From positions 2,294,001 through 2,358,000 of the forward strand of contig NZ_JACCCC010000001.1 in assembly GCF_013408795.1 (NCBI RefSeq): DNA of 64,000 nt, given 5' to 3'. Below the pieces are notes generated by a model. The model was not told the DNA's origin and ran no database searches. It saw only the letters and a program-made list of their open reading frames with translations. This stretch comes from Spinactinospora alkalitolerans (GTDB lineage Bacteria > Actinomycetota > Actinomycetes > Streptosporangiales > Streptosporangiaceae). The translations under genes and the position numbers were made by a program. Positions 21,995-31,092 of the stretch are shown in pieces. How positions within the stretch are numbered: position 1 is the stretch's first letter; each line of letters opens with the position of its first letter.

Positions 21995-23004
21995 CCACCG
22001 TTGACGAGACCGCCCCGGCGCCGCCCGACGGGCGCGGCGGCCCGGCGCTGGCCGTCGAGGGGCTGCGGGTGGGCACCGCGGAGACCGAGCTGGTGCACGA
22101 CGTCTCCTTCACGCTGGACCCGGGCGACCGGGTCGGCCTGATCGGGGAGTCGGGCTCGGGCAAGTCGCTGACCGCGCTGGCGGTGATGGGGCTGCTCGAC
22201 GAGGACGTGCGCGCGCACGGGTCGGTGCGGCTGACCGGCGCGGACTTCGACCTCGTCGGCGCGCCGGAGCGGCGGATGTCGCGGCTGCGCGGCGCCGAGA
22301 TGTCCATGGTCTTCCAGGAGCCCATGACCGCGCTCAACCCGGTCATGCGCGTGGGCGAGCAGGTCGCCGAGGTCATGTGGCTGCACCGCACCCGGCCCGA
22401 CCGCCGCTCGGCCCGCGAGGCCGCGGTGGAGCTGCTGGAGCGGGTGCGGCTGCCCGACCCGCAGCGGACCGCGCGCGCCTACCCGCACCAGCTCTCCGGC
22501 GGGCAGCGCCAGCGCGTCATGCTGGCCATGGCGCTGGCCAACGACCCGGCGGTGCTGCTGTGCGACGAGCCCACCACGGCCCTGGACGTGACCGTGCAGG
22601 CCCAGGTGCTGCGGCTCATCGAGGAGGGGGTGGCCCGGCGCGGCACCGCGCTGCTGTTCATCACCCACGACCTCGCGGTGGTCGCCACCGTGTGCGAGCG
22701 CGTGCTGGTCATGTACGGCGGCCGGATCGTGGAGGCCGGACCGGTCTCCGAGGTCTTCACCCGCCCCCGCCACCCCTATACCCGGGGCCTGCTCGACGCC
22801 TCCGACCTGGAGTCCACCGACGAACGGGGCCGGCTGCGCACCATCGCCGGCTCCGTGCCCGACGCCGGCCGCCTCCCCGGCGGCTGCGTGTTCCGCGACC
22901 GCTGCCCGCGCGCGACCGCCGAGTGCGCGGCGGCCCCGCCGCCGTGGTCGGGCGCGCCCGCGGCCGGCCACGCCTGCCTGCACCCCGTGGGAGACCCGAC
23001 GTGA
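21991..23004 (+). CDS. Peptide ABC transporter ATP-binding protein, DppD type
   Basis: Cytoplasmic ATPase of 337 aa. Walker A is GESGSGKS, the signature LSGGQRQRVMLAMAL, Walker B VLLCDEPTTALD and the H-loop FITHDLAVVA. The C-terminal oligopeptide-type extension has the Cys-rich GCVFRDRCPRATAEC. Starts in an ATGA overlap and ends in a GTGA overlap with the second ATPase. Confidence 0.94.
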   Translation: MTTVDETAPAPPDGRGGPALAVEGLRVGTAETELVHDVSFTLDPGDRVGLIGESGSGKSLTALAVMGLLDEDVRAHGSVRLTGADFDLVGAPERRMSRLRGAEMSMVFQEPMTALNPVMRVGEQVAEVMWLHRTRPDRRSAREAAVELLERVRLPDPQRTARAYPHQLSGGQRQRVMLAMALANDPAVLLCDEPTTALDVTVQAQVLRLIEEGVARRGTALLFITHDLAVVATVCERVLVMYGGRIVEAGPVSEVFTRPRHPYTRGLLDASDLESTDERGRLRTIAGSVPDAGRLPGGCVFRDRCPRATAECAAAPPPWSGAPAAGHACLHPVGDPT

Positions 23005-23903
23005 ACCCTCAGTCCGCGGCCCATGAGGCGGCACCCGCCGCACCCGCCGAGGCGGCCCCGCCGCTGCTGCGCGTGCGGGACCTGCACCGCGACTACCGGC
23101 GCCCGCGCACCTCGCTGCTGCGCCCGGCCCCGCGGGTGCACGCCCTGCGCGGGGTGTCCTTCGACGTCGCCGCGGGCCGGCGGTTCGGGATCGTGGGCGA
23201 GTCGGGGTCGGGCAAGTCCACGCTGGCGCGGCTGCTGTGCGCGCTGGACCGGCCCACCTCGGGCACGGTCGAGTTCGAGGGCCGCCCCGTCACCGGACGG
23301 CCGGAGCGCCACCTGGGCTTCCTGCGCGAGCGGATGCAGATCGTGTTCCAGGACCCGATGGGCTCGCTGGACCCGCGGATGCGGGTGCGCGACATCATCG
23401 CCGAACCCCTGGTGGCCCGGCGCCACACCGACCCGGGTGCGCGGGTGCGCGAGCTGCTCGCCGACGTCGGCCTGCCGCCCGACAGCGCCGCCCGCTTCCC
23501 GCACCAGTTCTCCGGCGGGCAGCGCCAGCGCATCTCCATCGCGCGCGCCCTGGCCACCCGGCCCTCGGTCCTGGTCGCCGACGAGCCGGTCAGCGCGCTC
23601 GACGTCTCGGTGCGCGCCCAGATCCTCAACCTGCTCGCCGACCTCGTCGAAGACTACGAACTCACCCTGGTGTTCATCTCCCACGACCTCTCCGTGGTCC
23701 GGCACGTCTGCGACACCACCGCCGTGATGCACCAGGGGCGCGTCGTCGAACTCGGCCCCACCGATCGGGTCCACGACGCGCCCGAGCACCCCTACACCCG
23801 CAGCCTCGTCGCCGCCGTGCCGACGCTGCGCCGGGCCCTGGCCGGGGCCACGGCCGCCGACCTGGCCGGTGAGCCGGCCACCACCGACAAGGAGGTCCGA
23901 TGA
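23001..23903 (+). CDS. Peptide ABC transporter ATP-binding protein, DppF type
   Basis: Second ATPase of the importer, 300 aa. Walker A is GESGSGKS, the signature is FSGGQRQRISIARAL, Walker B is VLVADEPVSALD and the H-loop is FISHDLSVV. The usual C-terminal Cys-containing oligopeptide motif seen in DppD is missing; the protein stops soon after HPYTRSLVAAVPTLR. It overlaps both neighbours (GTGA upstream, ATGA downstream), so translation of the whole run is coupled. Confidence 0.93.
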   Translation: MNPQSAAHEAAPAAPAEAAPPLLRVRDLHRDYRRPRTSLLRPAPRVHALRGVSFDVAAGRRFGIVGESGSGKSTLARLLCALDRPTSGTVEFEGRPVTGRPERHLGFLRERMQIVFQDPMGSLDPRMRVRDIIAEPLVARRHTDPGARVRELLADVGLPPDSAARFPHQFSGGQRQRISIARALATRPSVLVADEPVSALDVSVRAQILNLLADLVEDYELTLVFISHDLSVVRHVCDTTAVMHQGRVVELGPTDRVHDAPEHPYTRSLVAAVPTLRRALAGATAADLAGEPATTDKEVR

Positions 23904-25123
23904 CCACCGCGCCGTCCCGACCGTCGCGCCGGTTCCCGATCGACGCCGAGGGCGTCGTGGAGTTCACCCGGCGGCTGGTCCGCGTCCGCAGCGTGCACGA
24001 CCCCGAGCGGGGGACGGCCGAGGCGGAGGCCGCCGCGCTGGTCGAGGCCAAGATGCGCGAGTTCGGCTGGGAGCCGGTCGTCACCGAGGTCGCCCCCGGC
24101 CGGCCCAACGTGGTGGCGGTCGTGGAGGGCGGCGGCGGGCCGGGCCCGACCCTGGCCTTCGAGGGCCACACCGACGTCGTCACCGAAGGCGGGTCCGCCG
24201 AGTGGAGCGTGGACCCCTTCGGCGGCGAGATCCGCGACGGCCGCCTCTACGGCCGGGGGGCCGCCGACATGAAGTCCGGCGTCGCAGCGATGCTCTACGC
24301 CGTGCACGCCCTCCACCGGGCCGGGCCGTTCCCCGGCCGCGTCGCGGTCTGCGCCCTCGTCGACGAGGAGGGCATGATGATCGGCGCCAAGCACTTCGCG
24401 GCCTCGCGGCAGGCCTCCGGCATCGACGGCGCGGTCATCTGCGAGCCGGAAGAGGGCGAGATCTGCGTCGTGGCCAAGGGCGCGATCCGGATCCGGACGG
24501 ACTTCACCGGCACGATGGCGCACGGCGCGATGCCCCAGCACGGCCGCAACCCGCTGGCCGCGGTCGGCCGGCTGCTCGTCGCGCTGGAGCGCTACCAGCA
24601 GGAGCTGTGGGCCGAGCACGGCGCGCACGAGCACCTGGGCCGCGTCTACCTCACGCCCACCGTCGCCGACGCCGGGTCGGCGCAGCAGATCAACGTGATT
24701 CCGGCGTCGGCCACGGTCTGCGTCGACGTGCGCACGGTCCCCGGCGTCGACCACCAGGCCCTCGTCGAGCGCGTCGCCCGGCTGGCGCGCGAGGCGGCCG
24801 AACCGGAGTCGGTGACCGCGCGCACCGGCGTCGTCGACGACCGGCCCGCCGTCGCGGTGGACCCGGACTCCCCGCTGGTCACCGCGCTGGCCGCGGCGCA
24901 CGAGGCGGTCACCGGCGAGGCCGCGCGCTACGGCGGCGTGCCCGGCGCGACCGACGGCACCATCCTGACCCGCGACGCCGGCATCCCGACCGTCGTCTAC
25001 GGCCCCGGCGGCAAGTGGATCGCCCACCAGGCCGACGAGTTCGTCGAGGTCGACGACATCGTGCGCTGCGCGCACGTCTACGCCGAGGCCGCCGAGCGCT
25101 TCCTCACCGGGGGCGCCCGATGA
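23900..25123 (+). CDS. M20-family metallopeptidase (ArgE/DapE/CPG2-like)
   Basis: Di-zinc amidohydrolase of 407 aa, acting on N-acyl amino acids or dipeptides in the cytosol. Metal ligands are seen in AFEGHTDVV and GRGAADMKSG. The catalytic Glu pair is VDEEGM, a further ligand lies in ICEPEEGE, and the C-terminal His is in KWIAHQADEFVE. The dimerisation lid lies about 185-300. It is translationally coupled to the importer ATPase, so the imported solute is very likely its substrate or precursor. Confidence 0.92.
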   Translation: MTTAPSRPSRRFPIDAEGVVEFTRRLVRVRSVHDPERGTAEAEAAALVEAKMREFGWEPVVTEVAPGRPNVVAVVEGGGGPGPTLAFEGHTDVVTEGGSAEWSVDPFGGEIRDGRLYGRGAADMKSGVAAMLYAVHALHRAGPFPGRVAVCALVDEEGMMIGAKHFAASRQASGIDGAVICEPEEGEICVVAKGAIRIRTDFTGTMAHGAMPQHGRNPLAAVGRLLVALERYQQELWAEHGAHEHLGRVYLTPTVADAGSAQQINVIPASATVCVDVRTVPGVDHQALVERVARLAREAAEPESVTARTGVVDDRPAVAVDPDSPLVTALAAAHEAVTGEAARYGGVPGATDGTILTRDAGIPTVVYGPGGKWIAHQADEFVEVDDIVRCAHVYAEAAERFLTGGAR

Positions 25124-26181
25124 GCGCGCTGCCCTCGGGCCACGTGCCCGTGCCCGGACCGACCAACGACCTCACCGACGTCACCGGAGTGCGGGTCGGC
25201 CACCGCACCGCGGTCGGCGCGGGCCGGCTGACCGGGACCACCGTGGTGCTGGCCCCGCCCGGCGGGGCCGTCGGCGGGGTCGACGTGCGCGGCGGCGGCC
25301 CCGGCACCCGCGAGACCGACCTGCTGGACCCCCGCAACGCGGTCGAACGCGTCAACGCGGTGCTGCTGGGCGGCGGCAGCGCGTTCGGTCTCGCCGCCGC
25401 CGACGGGGTGATGGAGCGACTGCTGGCGGCCGGAGAGGGCGTGCGGGTCGGCCCCGGCGACGCGGTCATCGTGCCGATCGTGCCCGGCGCGGTCGTGTTC
25501 GACCTGGGGCGGGGCGGCGACCCCCGGGCCAGGCCCACCGCCGACTTCGGCTCGGCGGCCTACGACGACGCCGGGACCGGGCCCGTGCGGCAGGGCTGCG
25601 TGGGGGCCGGGACCGGGGCGCTGGTCGGCCGGATCAAGGGCGCGGTCGGCTCGGCCAGCGCGGTCCTCGCCGACGGCGGCACGGTCGCGGCCCTGGCCGT
25701 GGTCAACGCGGCCGGCTCCGCGTTCGACCCCGACACCGGGGAGCTCTACGCCGCCCGGTTCGCGCTGCCCGGCGAGTTCCCCGGCCTGGGTCGGCCCGAC
25801 CCCGCCGAGGCCGCCGCGTTCGCCGCCCGCCCGGCCGGCCCCGAGACCACCCTGCACACCACGATCGGCGTGGTGGCCACCGACGCGGCGCTGACCAAGG
25901 CCCAGTGCGCCAAGGCCGCCGGGATCGCCCACGACGGCCTGGCCCGCGCGGTCCGCCCCGTGCACACCATGCTCGACGGCGACACCGTCTTCACCCTGGC
26001 CACCGGGCGGCGCCCGGCACCGGACCAGCAGGGCTTCCACGACCTGCTGGCCGCGGCGGGGGACTGCTTCACCCGCGCCGTCGCCCACGCCGTGCTCGCC
26101 GCGACCTCGGTGCGCACCCCCGCGGGCGCGTGGCCGGGCTACCGCGACGCCTTCCCATCGGCGTTCACGTCCGAAAGGTGA
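25120..26181 (+). CDS. P1-family self-processing peptidase/amidohydrolase (DmpA/NylC-like)
   Basis: Ntn-type hydrolase of 353 aa. Members cleave themselves and then use the new N-terminal Ser/Thr to hydrolyse beta-aminoacyl or omega-aminoacyl peptides or amides. Family marks are TDVTGVRVGHRT, NAVLLGGGSAFGLAAADGVM, GAGTGALVGRIKG and HTTIGVVATDA followed by AHDGLARAVRP and DGDTVF. The residue before the predicted nucleophile T247 is His246, where most relatives have Asn. Starts in an ATGA overlap with the M20 gene. An unusual amide may be the operon's substrate. Confidence 0.87.
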   Translation: MSALPSGHVPVPGPTNDLTDVTGVRVGHRTAVGAGRLTGTTVVLAPPGGAVGGVDVRGGGPGTRETDLLDPRNAVERVNAVLLGGGSAFGLAAADGVMERLLAAGEGVRVGPGDAVIVPIVPGAVVFDLGRGGDPRARPTADFGSAAYDDAGTGPVRQGCVGAGTGALVGRIKGAVGSASAVLADGGTVAALAVVNAAGSAFDPDTGELYAARFALPGEFPGLGRPDPAEAAAFAARPAGPETTLHTTIGVVATDAALTKAQCAKAAGIAHDGLARAVRPVHTMLDGDTVFTLATGRRPAPDQQGFHDLLAAAGDCFTRAVAHAVLAATSVRTPAGAWPGYRDAFPSAFTSER

Positions 26182-26184
26182 CCG

Positions 26185-27660
26185 ATGACATCGCCGACGC
26201 AGCACCGCCCGCTCCTCGCCGACCCGCCGTTCCCCGGCGGACTGCCCATCGGTGCGCGCTGGGTGGACCCGCGGCGCACCGAGACGGTGCGCTTCCCCTA
26301 CGACGGCTCGCCGGTGGCCGAGGCCCCGGTGGGCTCGACCGAGCACGCCGCCGCGGCGATGCGGGCCGCCGCCGCGGTCGCTGGAGAGGTCGCGGAGCTG
26401 CCCTCGCGCGTGCGCCGCGACGTGCTCGCGCGCACCCGCGGCGCGCTGGCCGAGCGGCGCGCCGACGTCGAGCGGCTGCTGGTGCTGGAGACCGGCAAGC
26501 CGCTGGTGGACTGCCGGGTCGAGGTGGAGCGGACGCTGGTCACGCTGGAGGCCGCGGCCGAGGAGGTGGCCCGGCTGCACGGCGAGACCGTGCCGCTGGA
26601 CCTGCTCCCCTCGGGCGACGGCATGTTCGGCTTCTGGGTGCGCAGGCCCGTCGGCGTCGTCGTGGGCATCGCCGGCTTCAACTACCCGCTGCTGCTGGCC
26701 GCCCACAAGATCGCCCCGGCGATCGCGGCCGGCTGCCCGGTGGTGTGCAAGCCCGCCCCGCAGGCCCCGCTGGCCACGCTGTGGCTGGTGCACCTGGTCC
26801 GCGAGGCCGCTGCGCGGGCCGGAGCCCCCGCGGCGGCGGTGCAACTGGTCACCGGCGACGCCGACGTCGGCTCGGCGCTGGTGACCGACCCCGGGGCCGC
26901 GGCGGTGTCCTTCACCGGCTCGGCCGCCGTCGGCCACGCGATCGCCCGCGCCGCCGCGCCGCGCAAGACGCTGCTGGAGCTCGGCTCCAACGCGGCGCTG
27001 TGCGTCGCCCCCGACGCCGATCTCGACGCCGCCGTGGCGGCGGTCGTCAAGGGCGGCTTCTACGCCTCGGGCCAGGCGTGCATCTCGGTGCAGCGGGTGC
27101 TGGTCACCGAACCCGTGGCCGAGGAGTTCCTGGACCGGCTGCTGGCCGCCGTCGGCGAGGTGGCCGTCGGCGACCCGCGCGAGGAGGGCACCCGGGTCTC
27201 GGCCCTCATCGACGAGCGCTCCACCGAGCGCGTGCTGGAGTGGGTGCGCGCGGCCGCGGCGGCGGGTGCGCGCGTGGCCGCGGGCGGCGGGCGCGTCGGC
27301 ACCGCCGTCGCCCCCACCGTCCTGACCGGCGTGCCCGACGGCGTCGCGGCCTGGGACGAGGAGGTCTTCGGCCCCGTGGTGTGCGTGCGCACCGTCCCCG
27401 ACGTCGAGGCCGCCTTCGACGCGGTCAACGCCTCCCGCTACGGCCTGCACGCCAGCGTCTTCACCCGTTCGATGGCGACGGCGTTCGCCGCCGTACGCCG
27501 TCTGGAGGTGGGCGGCGTGGTCGTCAACGAGGTGCCGGGGTTCCGCTCCGACACGATGCCCTACGGCGGCGTCAAGGACTCCGGCATCGGCCGCGAGGGC
27601 CCGCGGTTCGCGGTGGAGGAGCTGACCGTGACCCGCATGGCCGTGATCCGCCCCGAGTAG
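26185..27660 (+). CDS. NAD(P)-dependent aldehyde dehydrogenase
   Basis: ALDH-superfamily enzyme of 491 aa. The coenzyme region is VGVVVGIAGFNYPL then VCKPAPQAPL, the catalytic Glu is in LLELGSNAAL and the nucleophile Cys in YASGQACISVQRV. The GQACISVQRV form places it nearer the GapN/lactaldehyde/phosphonoacetaldehyde branch than betaine aldehyde dehydrogenases. It lies 3 bp after the P1 gene. It would oxidise an aldehyde or semialdehyde arising from the hydrolysed substrate, but the aldehyde-forming step is not in the operon. Confidence 0.92.
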   Translation: MTSPTQHRPLLADPPFPGGLPIGARWVDPRRTETVRFPYDGSPVAEAPVGSTEHAAAAMRAAAAVAGEVAELPSRVRRDVLARTRGALAERRADVERLLVLETGKPLVDCRVEVERTLVTLEAAAEEVARLHGETVPLDLLPSGDGMFGFWVRRPVGVVVGIAGFNYPLLLAAHKIAPAIAAGCPVVCKPAPQAPLATLWLVHLVREAAARAGAPAAAVQLVTGDADVGSALVTDPGAAAVSFTGSAAVGHAIARAAAPRKTLLELGSNAALCVAPDADLDAAVAAVVKGGFYASGQACISVQRVLVTEPVAEEFLDRLLAAVGEVAVGDPREEGTRVSALIDERSTERVLEWVRAAAAAGARVAAGGGRVGTAVAPTVLTGVPDGVAAWDEEVFGPVVCVRTVPDVEAAFDAVNASRYGLHASVFTRSMATAFAAVRRLEVGGVVVNEVPGFRSDTMPYGGVKDSGIGREGPRFAVEELTVTRMAVIRPE

Positions 27661-27697
27661 GCGCGGCGGGAAGGAAGGGGAAAGGGAGGGGACGGGC

Positions 27698-28474
27698 ATG
27701 GACTACGCGCGGCTGTTCCGGCTGGACGGCAGGAGGGCCGTCGTGGTCGGCGCGGGCAGCGGCATCGGCAGGGAGTCGGCGCTGGCGCTGGGCGCCCACG
27801 GCGCCGAGGTGGTGTGCGCCGACCGCGACGAGGCCGCCGCGGCCGGTACCGCCGCCGAGATCGAGCGCGGCTGGGCCCTGGGCCTGGACGTGCTGGACGC
27901 CGGCGCCGTCGAACGGGCCGCCCGCGACCTCGGCGACGTCGACGCCCTGGTGTTCACCGCGGCCACCAACGTGCGCAAGCGGCTGCTGGACTACACCCCC
28001 GAGGAGTTCGACCGGGTCACCGGGCTCAACCTGCGGGCCTCCTTCGACCTGGTCCGCGCCTTCGGCGCCCCCATGGTGCGCCGGGGCCGCGGCAGCATCA
28101 TCGGCTTCTCCTCCATCCGCGCCTTCAGCGTCGAACCGGGCCAGGGCGTCTACGCGGCGACCAAGGCCGGTCTGATCCAGCTCCTGCGCACCGCCGCGGC
28201 GGAGTTCGGGCCCTCGGGGGTGCGGGTGAACGCCGTCGCCCCCGGCGTGGCGGAGACCCCGCTCACCGCCCAGATCAAGAACGACCCGGCCTGGTACGAC
28301 GCCTACGCGGGCAAGACCGCGCTGGGCCGCTGGGCCGGGGCCGAGGAGCTGGCCGGCGCGGTGGTCTATCTGGCCTCCGACGCCGCGAGCTACGTCACCG
28401 GGTCGGTGCTCACCGTCGACGGCGGCTGGACCGCCGTGGACGGCCGCTACGACCCGCCCGGAGCCGGCTGCTGA
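27698..28474 (+). CDS. Short-chain dehydrogenase/reductase
   Basis: Classical SDR of 258 aa. The cofactor motif is VVVGAGSGIGRE, D-in-VCADRDEAA suggests NAD preference, the catalytic Ser lies in GFSSIRAFS and YAATK is the active-site Tyr/Lys. The C-terminal YVTGSVLTVDGGWT closes the fold. It is the last gene of the GntR-controlled run, 37 bp after the ALDH with GGAAAGGGAGGGG upstream. The substrate is unknown; a hydroxyacid or amino-alcohol step would fit the operon. Confidence 0.92.
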   Translation: MDYARLFRLDGRRAVVVGAGSGIGRESALALGAHGAEVVCADRDEAAAAGTAAEIERGWALGLDVLDAGAVERAARDLGDVDALVFTAATNVRKRLLDYTPEEFDRVTGLNLRASFDLVRAFGAPMVRRGRGSIIGFSSIRAFSVEPGQGVYAATKAGLIQLLRTAAAEFGPSGVRVNAVAPGVAETPLTAQIKNDPAWYDAYAGKTALGRWAGAEELAGAVVYLASDAASYVTGSVLTVDGGWTAVDGRYDPPGAGC

Positions 28475-28489
28475 GTTGGGTGGCCCGAC

Positions 28490-28550
28490 GCCGATCCCGA
28501 CCTTGTGGGGGTTACCGCAGCGCTTTCAGGCCCACAAGGTCGGGATCGGC
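28490..28550. terminator. Perfect 20-bp inverted repeat after the SDR gene
   Basis: Arms GCCGATCCCGACCTTGTGGG and its exact complement enclose a 21-nt loop (28510-28530). There is no U-tract. It would form a very stable RNA hairpin ending the operon. The perfection and length exceed what a terminator needs, so a mobile palindromic repeat is an alternative. Confidence 0.65.
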
Positions 28551-28638
28551 GAAAAGAGGCGGCCTCCCGGGCAGGTATGAACCCACCTCCGCCGGTTAGG
28601 GGAAGGGCCGGAACCGATCCGAGGCGGGAGGCCACGTA

Positions 28639-31092
28639 ATGAACGACCGGATCGCCGACCCGTGGGGGCCGCGCACCCCCTACGGCCCGTCCGCGCCGGG
28701 CGCCGACGACGCCGTCTGGCCGGAGCGGGTGGACACCCTCCTTGAGGAGGGCGTCGCAGAGGACGACGTGGAGGCCTGGACCCGGGCGGCCTCCATCCTG
28801 CACTCCAACGGCGACGCGATGGACATCGCCGCCAGGGGCGGGCGCATCGTCGGTGTGCGGGGCCGCGCCGACGACCGCGTCAACCGCGGCCGGCTGGGCC
28901 CCAAGGACCTGTACGGCTGGCAGGCCAACCGCAGCGCCGACCGGCTGACCGCCCCCCTGATCCGCAAGGGCGGCGAGCTGGTCGAGACCGACTGGGACAC
29001 CGCGATGGAGCGCATCGTCGCGCACTCCAAAGAGCTGCTCTCGCAGCCCGGAGGCTGGGGCCGGTTCGGCTTCTACACCAGCGGCCAGTTGTTCTCGGAG
29101 GAGTACTACACGCTCGGCGTGATCGGCAAGGCCGGCATCGGCACGCCGCACATGGACGGCAACACCCGGCTGTGCACCGCGACCGCCGCCGCCACGCTCA
29201 AGGCGAGCTTCGGCACCGACGGCCAGCCCGGCTCCTACACCGACGTCGACCACTGCGACGCCATCGCCCTGTGGGGCCACAACGTCGCCGAGACCCAGAC
29301 GGTGCTGTGGGCGCGCATGCTCGACCGCAGGCGCGGCCCCAACCCGCCCAGGATGCTCGTGGTGGACCCGCGGCGCACCCCCGCGGCCAAGGAGGCCGAC
29401 CTGCACCTGGCCGTGCGCAACGGCACCAACCAGGCCCTGATGAACGCGCTGCTGCACCTGGTCATCGCCGACGGCCGCTACGACGAGCGCTACGTCCGCG
29501 AGCACACGATCGGCTTCGAGCGGTTGCGCACGACCGTCGCCGACCACCCGCCCGAGCGCGCCGCCGAGATCTGCGGGGTGCCCGAGAGCCAGATCCGCGA
29601 GGCCGCCGAGCTCCTCGGCACCTCCCGCCGCCTGCTGTCCACCGTGCTCCAGGGCTTCTACCAGTCCAACCAGGCCACGGCCGCCGGATGCCAGGTCAAC
29701 AACCTGCACCTGATCCGGGGGATGATCGGTCGGCCCGGCGCGGGCGTGCTGCAGATGAACGGCCAGCCCACCGCGCAGAACACCCGCGAGACCGGTGCCG
29801 ACGGCGACCTGCCGGGCCTGCGCAACTGGGAGAACCCCGACCACATCCGGGAACTGGCCGAGCTGTGGAACGTCGACCCGATGACCATCCCGCACTGGGC
29901 CGCCCCCACCCACGCCATGCAGATCTTCCGCTACGCCGAGCAGGGCTCCGTCAAGCTGCTGTGGATCTCGGCGACCAACCCGGCGGTGTCCCTGCCCGAC
30001 CTGCCGCGCATCCGCCGCATCCTGGCCAAGGCCGGCCTGATGGTGGTGGTCCAGGACCTCTACCTGACCGAGACCGCGCGCTTCGCCGACGTGGTGCTGC
30101 CCGCGGCGACCTGGGGCGAGAAACTCGGGACGTTCACCAACGCCGACCGCACGCTGCACCTGTGCGACAAGGCCGTGGAACCGCCCGGCCAGGCGCGTTC
30201 CGACCTCGACATCTTCCTGGACTACGCCCGGCGCATGGACCTGCGCAACGCCTCCGGCGGCCCGCTCATCACCTGGCACGATCCGGAGTCGGCGTTCGAG
30301 GCGTGGAAGGAGTGCTCCCGGGGGCGCCCCTGCGACCAGACCGGCATCACCTACGCTCGGCTGCGCAGCGAGGGCGGCATCCAGTGGCCCTGCACCGACC
30401 CCTCCGAGCCCGGGGCCGAGCGCCTCTACTCCGACGGCCGCTTCAACACCGACCCCGAGTACTGCGAGACCTACGGCCACGACCTCACCACGGGGGCGGT
30501 CGACAGCGCCGAGGACTACCGGGCCAAGGAGCCCCACGGCCGCGCCTTCCTGCACGCCGAGCCCTACCGGCCGGGCCCGGAGCTGACCGGGCCGCAGTAC
30601 CCGCTGCTGCTGACCACCGGGCGCACCGTCTACCACTTCCACACCAGGACCAAGACCGGCAGGACGCCGCAGTTGCGCGAGGCCGCTCCCGATGCATGGC
30701 TGGAGATCTCCGCCGAGGACGCCGAGGAGCTGGGCGTGATCGAGGGCGATCCGGTGTGGGTGGAGTCCGAGCGCGGCTCGGTCCTGGTCCGGGCCCGGGT
30801 GTCGGGAATCAGGAAGGGCGTGGTGTTCATGCCCTTCCACTACGGCTACTGGGACCACGGCACCGCGGGTCCGGACGGCGGCAGGCCGCGCGCAGCCAAC
30901 GAGCTGACGGTGACGAGCTGGGACCCGGTCTCCAAGCAGCCGCACTTCAAGGTCGCCGCCGTGCGGGTGACCAAGGCGACGCAGACCCACGGCGGGGACA
31001 TCTTCGAGTCGGACTTCGGCACCGCCCGGGGCGGGTCGCCGGTGCTCGCCGGACCCGCAGCGGGTGGGACCACCGACGTCGAGGAGGACTGA
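28639..31092 (+). CDS. Molybdopterin (bis-MGD) oxidoreductase lacking the N-terminal Fe-S motif
   Basis: DMSO-reductase-family catalytic subunit of 817 aa, related to NasC/NapA/formate dehydrogenase alpha. The Mo ligand is probably C179 in GNTRLCTATA. Pterin-binding segments include LWGHNVAETQTV, VVDPRRTPAAKEADLH and QMNGQPTAQNTRETG. The usual CxxCxxxC and the fourth Cys are absent: the expected GRLCPKG reads GRLGPKD with Gly87. There is no Tat signal, so it is cytoplasmic. A 1-nt stop/start overlap (TGATG) couples it to a small helical protein. The reaction is uncertain. Confidence 0.85.
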   Translation: MNDRIADPWGPRTPYGPSAPGADDAVWPERVDTLLEEGVAEDDVEAWTRAASILHSNGDAMDIAARGGRIVGVRGRADDRVNRGRLGPKDLYGWQANRSADRLTAPLIRKGGELVETDWDTAMERIVAHSKELLSQPGGWGRFGFYTSGQLFSEEYYTLGVIGKAGIGTPHMDGNTRLCTATAAATLKASFGTDGQPGSYTDVDHCDAIALWGHNVAETQTVLWARMLDRRRGPNPPRMLVVDPRRTPAAKEADLHLAVRNGTNQALMNALLHLVIADGRYDERYVREHTIGFERLRTTVADHPPERAAEICGVPESQIREAAELLGTSRRLLSTVLQGFYQSNQATAAGCQVNNLHLIRGMIGRPGAGVLQMNGQPTAQNTRETGADGDLPGLRNWENPDHIRELAELWNVDPMTIPHWAAPTHAMQIFRYAEQGSVKLLWISATNPAVSLPDLPRIRRILAKAGLMVVVQDLYLTETARFADVVLPAATWGEKLGTFTNADRTLHLCDKAVEPPGQARSDLDIFLDYARRMDLRNASGGPLITWHDPESAFEAWKECSRGRPCDQTGITYARLRSEGGIQWPCTDPSEPGAERLYSDGRFNTDPEYCETYGHDLTTGAVDSAEDYRAKEPHGRAFLHAEPYRPGPELTGPQYPLLLTTGRTVYHFHTRTKTGRTPQLREAAPDAWLEISAEDAEELGVIEGDPVWVESERGSVLVRARVSGIRKGVVFMPFHYGYWDHGTAGPDGGRPRAANELTVTSWDPVSKQPHFKVAAVRVTKATQTHGGDIFESDFGTARGGSPVLAGPAAGGTTDVEED

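Noticed and set aside
29172-31091. A long plus-strand frame overlapping the molybdopterin oxidoreductase and running into the small partner gene
   Set aside because: Arg/Pro/His-rich shadow of the oxidoreductase; only its last 153 codons (from 31092) are a real gene.
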